Of a stretch of DNA of 64,000 bases, positions 57,826-64,000 are shown in pieces. The DNA is from Acidobacteriota bacterium (lineage in GTDB: Bacteria; Acidobacteriota; Vicinamibacteria; Vicinamibacterales; UBA2999): positions 1-64,000 of the forward strand of contig JAUYQQ010000015.1 of NCBI GenBank assembly GCA_030697165.1. Reading direction: 5' to 3'. Within the stretch, counting starts at the first letter, position 1. Each line of letters begins with the position of its first letter. Both the position numbers and the translations under genes were made by a program. The notes beneath the pieces were generated by a model. The model was not told the DNA's origin. It was given only the letters and a program-made list of their open reading frames with translations, and did not search any database.

Positions 57826-58848
57826 GTGACCACCACCACCCTGAATAAGCAGATCCACCTGGTCTCGCGACCCAAGGGCGAAGCCACGGCCGCCAATTTC
57901 CGCCTCGTCGAGGCGCCGCTGCCGCCGCTCGGCGACGGCCAGGTGCTGGTCCGCCACCACTTCCTGTCGCTCGACCCGTACATGCGCGGCCGCATGGACG
58001 ATGCCCGCAGCTACGCGCCGCCGCAGGCGCTGGACACCGTGATGATTGGTGGCACCGCCGGCGAAGTCGTCGAGTCGCAGCATCCAGGCTTCGCCGCGGG
58101 CGACCTGGTGGTGGGCATGGGCGGCTGGCAGCAGTTCAGCATCGTCTCCGGCTCGGCGCGCGGGGCCCTGCGTAAAGTGGACGCCAGCCACGTTCCGCTG
58201 TCGGCATACCTCGGCGCCGTCGGCATGCCCGGCGTGACGGCGTGGCACGGGCTGACGAAGATTTGCCAGCCGAAGGCGGGCGACACGATCACCGTGAGCG
58301 CGGCCAGCGGCGCGGTGGGAAGCGTCGTGGGCCAGTTGGCCAAGGCGCGTGGCTGTCGCGCGGTCGGCTTCGCCGGCGGCACCGACAAGTGCCGTTACGT
58401 GATCGACGACCTCGGCTTCGACGCCTGCATCGACTACAAGGCACATGGCGATCCGAAGTCGCTCTACAAGGCCCTGGCCGAGGCCACGCCCGATGGCGTG
58501 GCTGGGCATTTCGAGAACGTCGGCGGTCCTATTCTTGATGCCGTGCTCGCGCGCATGAACGACTTTGGCCGCATCGCGGTGTGCGGGATGATCAGCGGCT
58601 ACAACGGCGAGCCGATTCCGATGACCCATCCGGCGCTGATTCTGCGATCGCGCCTGCGGATCGAAGGCTTCATTGTCAGCGAGCACATGGAGAGCTGGCC
58701 GGAGGCCCTCACCGAACTGGGCGGCATGGTCGCGGCCGGTACGCTGAAGTACCGCGAGTCGATCGCGCACGGCATTGAATCAGCGCCCGAGGCCTTCCTC
58801 GGGCTGCTGAAGGGCAGGAACTTCGGCAAGCAGCTCGTCAAGTTGTGA
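57826..58848 (+). CDS. CurA-like NADP-dependent oxidoreductase (MDR family)
   Basis: A 340-residue reductase from a GTG at 57826. It has the medium-chain dehydrogenase/reductase layout without zinc-binding cysteines: N-terminal GroES-like fold (VRHHFLSLDPYMRGRMDD, MIGGTAGEVVESQHPGF), then the NADP Rossmann site ITVSAASGAVGSVVGQLAKARG. The sequence FAGGTDKC and YENVG-type segment FENVGGPILDAVL are typical of prostaglandin reductase/curcumin reductase CurA types, which reduce alpha,beta-double bonds of enones. It stands alone between tRNA-Arg and the membrane glycosyltransferase gene. Confidence 0.9.
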   Translation: MTTTTLNKQIHLVSRPKGEATAANFRLVEAPLPPLGDGQVLVRHHFLSLDPYMRGRMDDARSYAPPQALDTVMIGGTAGEVVESQHPGFAAGDLVVGMGGWQQFSIVSGSARGALRKVDASHVPLSAYLGAVGMPGVTAWHGLTKICQPKAGDTITVSAASGAVGSVVGQLAKARGCRAVGFAGGTDKCRYVIDDLGFDACIDYKAHGDPKSLYKALAEATPDGVAGHFENVGGPILDAVLARMNDFGRIAVCGMISGYNGEPIPMTHPALILRSRLRIEGFIVSEHMESWPEALTELGGMVAAGTLKYRESIAHGIESAPEAFLGLLKGRNFGKQLVKL

Positions 58849-58879
58849 CAAGCAACTCGTGCAATTGGTCTGACCTGAT

Positions 58880-61024
58880 ATGAGCGATACGGCTCGCGCG
58901 ACGACGGCCGTGCCCTGGCGCCGGGCCGGGCTGATCGTGACGGCGGCCTTGGTGGTCAAGCTGGTGGTGCTCTTCCAGCTGTGGGATCACCCGCTGTTGG
59001 CGCCGCACGGAGAACTCGACACCGCCTACTACGTGGCCCTCAGCGAGCGCATCGCGACCGAAGGCGTGTTGGCGTCCACCGGGGCGTTCATCGTGTCACC
59101 ACTCTACGTGTACTTCCTCGCGGTCGTGTACGCGGCCGGAGGCACCTTGTTGGCGGCGCAGCTGGTCCAGGTCGGCCTGGGAGCCCTGGCCGTCGGCGTG
59201 TTGTTCGCCACCGCGTGCCACTGGTTTGGCCGGCGGGCGGCGCTGGCGGCCGCGGCGCTGGCGATCCTGACCGGCTTCTTCACATTCAGCGAAGTGCTGA
59301 TCCTGCAGTCTGCCCTGGACCCTTTCCTTGTCTCGTGCGCGCTGTACTCGCTGACGCGGACGATGGCGGGCGGCGGCCCATGGGCGTTCGGGGCCGCCGG
59401 CGCCTCTTTGGGATTGCTCGCACTGAACCGGCCCAATGCGTTGGTCTTCGCGGGCGCCGCGGCCGCCGCGGTCTTCGTGGTCCAGTGGCGGCAGACCGCC
59501 GCCGATCACGCAAGTCGCGGGACGCGGGTCGCCCGCGCGGCGATCCTGTTGGCTTCCCTGCTGGCCGTCCTCGCCGCCAACGCGGTGCGCAACTATGCCG
59601 TGTCGGGGCAGGCGGTCGTGATTGCGTCGCATGGCGGGCTCAATCTCTACATCGGCAACCACGATCGCGCCGACGGCACCTACACCCCCGTGCCGGACAT
59701 CACGCCATCGATCTTTGGACAGGCCAGCGACGCCACCCGCGTGGCCGAGTCGGCCGCGGGTCGGACACTCACGCCCGCCGAGGTGTCGAACTACTTCACC
59801 AGGCGAGCCGTTGACTGGGTGACGGCCCATCCCGCCGACGCACTCCGGCTGTGGATCCGCAAGATCGGGATCCTGCTGAACCGCGTGGACGTTCCCCTGA
59901 ACTACAGCTATGCGTTTTACGCGCGTGAGCCAGCCTCGTTTCTGCGCGTGCTGGCCGTCGGTCCGTGGCTGATTCTGCCGTTCGGCCTGATCGGGCTCTG
60001 CTGGCCGGCGCTCGGCGCGAACCGCCGCGGCTACTGGGTGTGGGCCATGTTCGTCCCGGTGTACGGGGCCGCGGTGGTGCTGTTCTTCGTCTCGGACCGC
60101 TACCGGATGCCCCTGCTCGTGCCCCTGTGTGCCACGGCGGGCGCCGCACTGGTCCGGTTCTTCGACCTGGCGCGCGCCCGCCAGTTCGTCGCGCTCCGGA
60201 TGCCGGCGGCTGCGGTGGCGGTGGTCGCGCTGGTCACGTTCGCCAATCTCGGTCTCGACTCTGGCCTCGGCGGCGAGCAGACGCGCAAGGCCGTCTGGCT
60301 CGTCGAGCAGGGATCGTTCGACGAGGCCCGCCGCTACGTCGAACAGGTCGCGAACCAGCACAGTCACCCGGGCGTGCTGCGATTCCGCGTCGGGCAAGCA
60401 CTGCTCGACGCGCGCCGTCACGACGAGGCGGCCGACCTCCTGGCTCAAGCGATGGCGATCGATGGCCCGCGGCCGGCGATCCGGCTCGCCCTGGGGGAAG
60501 CCCTGGTGGGTGCCGGCCGGGCGGCGGCGGCCATTGCCCATCTGGAGGCCACCTACGACAGCGGCTACGACAGCGGTGTCGCCGGGCCATTGCTCGTGCG
60601 CGCCCTGGGTCTGGCCGGCCGGCCAGATGACGCCGTCCGCCGGTTTTCGGACATGCCGGACTCGGTGGTGGGAAATGCCGCGGAGGTCTCGCTTGATTTC
60701 GGGACGCTGGCCCTCGAGCGCGGCGCGATTGCCGAGGCGACCCCGTGGCTGCGTCTCGCGGTCGAGCGGGCGCCCGATCGGGCCGAGGCACACGAGAAAC
60801 TGGGCCTGGCGATCTTCCTGCAGGGGGATCCGCGCACGGCCCTCCCGCATCTCGAACGCGCCCTCCGTCTCGACCCGGCGCAGGCCAGCGCCCACCTCAA
60901 CCTGGCCGTGCTGTATGCCGAACTCGGCAGGTTTGCCGACGCCCGAAAGCAGGCGGCGGAAGCGCTTCGCCTCGATCCGGCCGAGCCCCGCGCCGCGGAC
61001 CTGCTCAAGGCCCTTCCGAAGTAA
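58880..61024 (+). CDS. Multispan GT39-like membrane protein with C-terminal TPRs
   Basis: A 714-residue protein. The first 460 residues hold about ten hydrophobic segments, starting LIVTAALVVKLVVLFQLW. The first periplasmic loop has HGELDTAYYVALSERIATEG, matching the acidic loop of the PMT/ArnT (GT39/GT83-like) enzymes that transfer a sugar from a lipid donor. The last 240 residues are TPRs (AEAHEKLGLAIFLQGDPRTALPHLERAL, AHLNLAVLYAELGRFADARKQAAEALRL). The donor and acceptor are not evident. It starts 31 bases after the CurA-like gene. Confidence 0.82.
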   Translation: MSDTARATTAVPWRRAGLIVTAALVVKLVVLFQLWDHPLLAPHGELDTAYYVALSERIATEGVLASTGAFIVSPLYVYFLAVVYAAGGTLLAAQLVQVGLGALAVGVLFATACHWFGRRAALAAAALAILTGFFTFSEVLILQSALDPFLVSCALYSLTRTMAGGGPWAFGAAGASLGLLALNRPNALVFAGAAAAAVFVVQWRQTAADHASRGTRVARAAILLASLLAVLAANAVRNYAVSGQAVVIASHGGLNLYIGNHDRADGTYTPVPDITPSIFGQASDATRVAESAAGRTLTPAEVSNYFTRRAVDWVTAHPADALRLWIRKIGILLNRVDVPLNYSYAFYAREPASFLRVLAVGPWLILPFGLIGLCWPALGANRRGYWVWAMFVPVYGAAVVLFFVSDRYRMPLLVPLCATAGAALVRFFDLARARQFVALRMPAAAVAVVALVTFANLGLDSGLGGEQTRKAVWLVEQGSFDEARRYVEQVANQHSHPGVLRFRVGQALLDARRHDEAADLLAQAMAIDGPRPAIRLALGEALVGAGRAAAAIAHLEATYDSGYDSGVAGPLLVRALGLAGRPDDAVRRFSDMPDSVVGNAAEVSLDFGTLALERGAIAEATPWLRLAVERAPDRAEAHEKLGLAIFLQGDPRTALPHLERALRLDPAQASAHLNLAVLYAELGRFADARKQAAEALRLDPAEPRAADLLKALPK

Positions 61025-61168
61025 TCGCGCGTTCGGAATGGAGTAGAATCCGCCTCAGCAACACCACTCAGCGAGAATTCTCGGAAGTCGGTCGGAATCG
61101 TCGGCGTTGGATTGCGCCGCGGCCCCCACAAGGTCTCGGCGCTTGCGTACCCCACGGAGGAACACGCC

Positions 61169-64000
61169 ATGAAGAGACTTGCACGATTCGGGATGCTGTC
61201 GCTCGTCGTGACGCTCGCAAGCGTCCTGACGGCGACGGCGCAGACCACTGGCGGCAGCCTGCGCGGCTTCGTCAAGGACGACCAGGGCGGGGCCCTGCCG
61301 GGTGTCACGGTGACTGCGACCAGCCCGGACATGATCCAGCCGGCCACCGCCGTCACCGACGGCACCGGCTACTACCGCCTCATTAACCTGCCACCGGGCC
61401 CGTACAAGATCGCCGCAGAACTGGCCGGCTTCTCGACCTACATGCGCGAGGGCATTCTGCTGCGCGCGGCCGTGAACTTCCAGGTCGACATCACGATGGC
61501 ACTCGGCACGCTGTCCGAGACCATCACCGTCTCGGGCGACTCGCCCATGCTGGAGGTCAGCAAGCCGGGCAACGTCCTGAACATCGACGGCGAGTTCCAG
61601 AAGGCCATGCCGCTGGCCGCCCGTCGTAACTGGACCGACTTCCTGGAACAGACGCCCGGCGTCCACTCCCGGCCCTTCGACGACGGCAGTGGGCGATCGG
61701 TCTACTTCGGCCACGCCACCGAACACTTCGCCCACGTCGTGCAGCTCGAGGGCATGCAGGCGGGCAACTACAACGACTTCCAGCTCACCTACGTGCAGAT
61801 GGGGTCGGACATGATTCAAGACACCCAGGTCAAGACGGGCGGGGCCGACGCCGGCACGCCGATGGGCACGGGGCTGGCGATCAACGTGATCACCAAGAGC
61901 GGCGGCAACACCTTCAAAGGCACCGCCGGCTACGCCTACCAGCCGCTCAACTGGAGCGGCGACAACACCTCTCACCGGACGGAATTCGCCCTGACCGGGC
62001 CGCTCGCCACCCACTCGACCTGCCCCGACAAGAAGTGCGTGTCGACGGGCGGCACGCCGGTGCAGGCCGACATCGGGCAATTCGATGGTTCGTTCGGCGG
62101 ACCGATCGTCAAGGACCGGGCCTGGTTCTTCGGCTCATTCCGTAAGTCGGCCGTCGAGACCCAGATCAGCCGGAACTCGAAGAACGTGGACGACATCAAG
62201 AAGTTCTATCCCAACGCCACGTTGTTCCCGCAGCAGATCAAGGGCTACCAGCCTTACGTCAAGATCACCACGCGCGTCGGCGCCAGCCACGAGCTGTCGG
62301 GGTTCTTCCAGCGCGACCGCACCCACGGCCAGAGCAACTGGGCGTACTTCTTCGACCCGATCAACGTGTATTCGAACGGCGGCAACGTCTACAGCGGAAA
62401 GCTCACGTCGACGTGGGGCCAGCGACTGACGACGACGTTTTCAGCCGGCTACAACAACAAGAGCGGCAACGACAACGACACCTACAAGGCGTTCGGGTTC
62501 GACGCCCAGGGACCGAACATCGCCATCTACGACGGGACACGGCTCTCGAGCGGCCTGATCACGGGCAACGCGCTCATCCTCGAGGGCGGCAACAACCAGA
62601 CCCGGACTTTCGTGCCAGCCTCGTTGTACCTGTTTCGCGGCGACGTGACCTATTACCAGGATGGCTGGGCAGGCTCCCACGAGTTCGCGACCGGGTTCTT
62701 CATCGAACCGCAGAACATCTACGATCAGCGGACCGAGTACACCAACGGCGGGTTCTTCCGAGAGTACCGGACGGTGGTGGACATGAACGATCCGTCGAAG
62801 GGCACCCTGCCGTTCCGCCGTGACTACGCCGACCCCATCAGCCTGCAGACCCGGCAGGCCCGCGACAGCAACTACGCGTTCTACGCGCAAGACAGTTGGA
62901 AGCCCACCGCCCGGCTGACGGCGAACCTCGGGGTACGGTTCGATTTCGTCAAGCGCGTGGACGAGGTGAAGGGCATCACGCGGCAGAAATCCTGGACCGT
63001 GCAGCCTCGACTGGGCGCCACCTACCTCCTGACCGACGATGCCAAGAACGTCCTGCGCGCCAGTTACGCCCGCCTGGGCGAGCAGGTGATGGGTCGCGAC
63101 GGCGTCACGACTTTCGGCGCCGACGACACGGTGTCGTTCCGCCGGGAGTACGACAACAACCTCGACGGCGTGTTCGAGACCACCGTGCTCGCGCCGGCGT
63201 CGACGAGGGCCCTGGCCGCACAGCAGATCGCGCCCGGCCTGCATCAGCCGTACCTCGACGAGTTCATCGTCGGCTTCCGGCGGCAGTTCGGCTGGCAGGT
63301 TGGCCTGGATGTCGGCTACATCAACCGCGCCTACAAGCACATGTGGGCGACCACCGACATCAACGGCAAGTATCCCAGTGCGCCGGGCCAGCCCTTTCAG
63401 GGTTTCGGCCTGGTCGATCCGAACCAGGGGATCGTCTTGCAGCAGACGAACAACACGTGGAGCCAGCTCAAGTACCAGGCACTTGAAGTGACCATGACCA
63501 AGAACATGTCGCACGGGTTCCAGTTCATTGCCGGCCTCAACCGGCAGTGGCACAAAATGGACGGCACCTGGAACCCGACCGACCCGGCCCGGTTCGTGCA
63601 GCCGGACCACTTCGCCAACAACGCCAACCTCTACATGCCGCGCGGCAACAACGACGGCAACTCGCTGCCCGATACGGGCAACGCCCTGAGCTACGGCCCG
63701 ACGTGGATGAAGTACCGCGTCAACTTCGGCGGGGTCTGGCAGGCGCCCTGGGGCATCAACGTGGCCGGCAACGTCACGGTGCAGGCGGGCCCGTGGTCGG
63801 GATCGCCGTTGTATCAGCTGTCGGCGACCGATCCCGACGTCGTCAAGTACGGACCGGCGACCTTCACGCTCGCCAACGGATCCACGGCGCCAAACCCGCT
63901 GCGGACCCGCAACCGCTACGTCTTCAGCAACCGCGGTGAGGGCCAGGTGCAGTCACCGACGATCACGACCGCCGGCTTGAAGCTCGGCAAGGTCGTGAAG
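61169..64000 (+). CDS. Oar-like TonB-dependent receptor (partial)
   Basis: The gene starts at ATG 61169, with GGAGG 8 bases upstream, and is still open at the right edge after 944 codons. The signal peptide is MLSLVVTLASVLTATAQT. Residues about 27-110 are a carboxypeptidase-regulatory-like beta domain (SLRGFVKDDQGGALPGVTVTATS, GYYRLINLPPGPYKI). The plug follows (about 130-250; INVITKSGGNTFKGTAG), then barrel strands (FGGPIVKDRAWFFGSFRKS, YAFYAQDSWKPTARLTANLGVRFDF). This is the CarbReg-Oar arrangement abundant in Acidobacteriota. The ligand is unknown. The end lies beyond the window. Confidence 0.9.
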   Translation, partial: MKRLARFGMLSLVVTLASVLTATAQTTGGSLRGFVKDDQGGALPGVTVTATSPDMIQPATAVTDGTGYYRLINLPPGPYKIAAELAGFSTYMREGILLRAAVNFQVDITMALGTLSETITVSGDSPMLEVSKPGNVLNIDGEFQKAMPLAARRNWTDFLEQTPGVHSRPFDDGSGRSVYFGHATEHFAHVVQLEGMQAGNYNDFQLTYVQMGSDMIQDTQVKTGGADAGTPMGTGLAINVITKSGGNTFKGTAGYAYQPLNWSGDNTSHRTEFALTGPLATHSTCPDKKCVSTGGTPVQADIGQFDGSFGGPIVKDRAWFFGSFRKSAVETQISRNSKNVDDIKKFYPNATLFPQQIKGYQPYVKITTRVGASHELSGFFQRDRTHGQSNWAYFFDPINVYSNGGNVYSGKLTSTWGQRLTTTFSAGYNNKSGNDNDTYKAFGFDAQGPNIAIYDGTRLSSGLITGNALILEGGNNQTRTFVPASLYLFRGDVTYYQDGWAGSHEFATGFFIEPQNIYDQRTEYTNGGFFREYRTVVDMNDPSKGTLPFRRDYADPISLQTRQARDSNYAFYAQDSWKPTARLTANLGVRFDFVKRVDEVKGITRQKSWTVQPRLGATYLLTDDAKNVLRASYARLGEQVMGRDGVTTFGADDTVSFRREYDNNLDGVFETTVLAPASTRALAAQQIAPGLHQPYLDEFIVGFRRQFGWQVGLDVGYINRAYKHMWATTDINGKYPSAPGQPFQGFGLVDPNQGIVLQQTNNTWSQLKYQALEVTMTKNMSHGFQFIAGLNRQWHKMDGTWNPTDPARFVQPDHFANNANLYMPRGNNDGNSLPDTGNALSYGPTWMKYRVNFGGVWQAPWGINVAGNVTVQAGPWSGSPLYQLSATDPDVVKYGPATFTLANGSTAPNPLRTRNRYVFSNRGEGQVQSPTITTAGLKLGKVVK

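Overview
The window is a 64 kb piece of a GC-rich bacterial chromosome, most likely from an uncultivated Acidobacteriota of the Vicinamibacteria type (old subdivision 6). This is inferred from gene content: an Oar-like TonB-dependent receptor with a carboxypeptidase-regulatory N-terminus, a DUF5916 outer-membrane protein, two DUF1028 proteins, a CocE-type hydrolase, a KorAB/Nfn cluster, and families of short palindromes between genes. No rRNA or other phylogenetic marker is present to prove it.

Positions 1-6868 look like the right end of an integrated phage-like element. It holds a leftward chain of small genes joined by 4-base overlaps (3667 down past position 1), a divergent regulatory switch (3639-3734) between two XRE-type regulators, a zinc-ribbon membrane protein, a WYL-like protein and a tyrosine integrase (5573-6781). 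The 3' half of a tRNA-Arg gene (6824-6868) is the probable attachment site. The element's other end, with the complete tRNA gene, should lie left of the window. The first gene carries a 27-bp tandem repeat and is cut by the window edge.

6869-27900 is chromosomal. It has a metallopeptidase plus ATP-grasp pair, a DUF1028-TPR protein beside a long inverted-repeat element, two zinc-ribbon proteins, a five-gene leftward operon (DUF5916 barrel, LolA-like protein, transglutaminase-like protein, ABC ATPase, ABC permease), a cytochrome c/monooxygenase-like protein with an M20 amidohydrolase, a DUF1028-PEBP fusion, a truncated Uma2 protein, a cupin, a CocE hydrolase and a YaiO-like barrel.

27956-46569 holds signalling and envelope genes: an Hpt-REC-REC protein, a HEAT protein and a family-2 glycosyltransferase in one operon, a GAF histidine kinase, fumarase, a Kbp-like LysM protein, a Rieske/FAD oxidoreductase, the EF-P paralogue EfpL, a beta-lactamase-fold protein without its catalytic Ser and Lys, YciH, a PA2779/PA2778-like pair whose peptidase is fused to TPRs and a barrel, a PP2C phosphatase and an SGNH hydrolase.

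46628-55212 holds arsM behind a clear sigma70-type promoter with an overlapping palindrome, then a leftward redox operon (NfnA, NfnB, KorA, KorB and a 740-residue protein with a degenerate PFOR-like region and a C-terminal Fe-S motif). 55280-57500 is decayed or mobile-looking: a truncated HD hydrolase, a DUF429 gene with a one-base frameshift, and an orphan HigA-like antitoxin with its own promoter. After tRNA-Arg(TCT) come a CurA-like reductase, a GT39-like/TPR membrane protein, and an Oar-like receptor that runs off the right edge.
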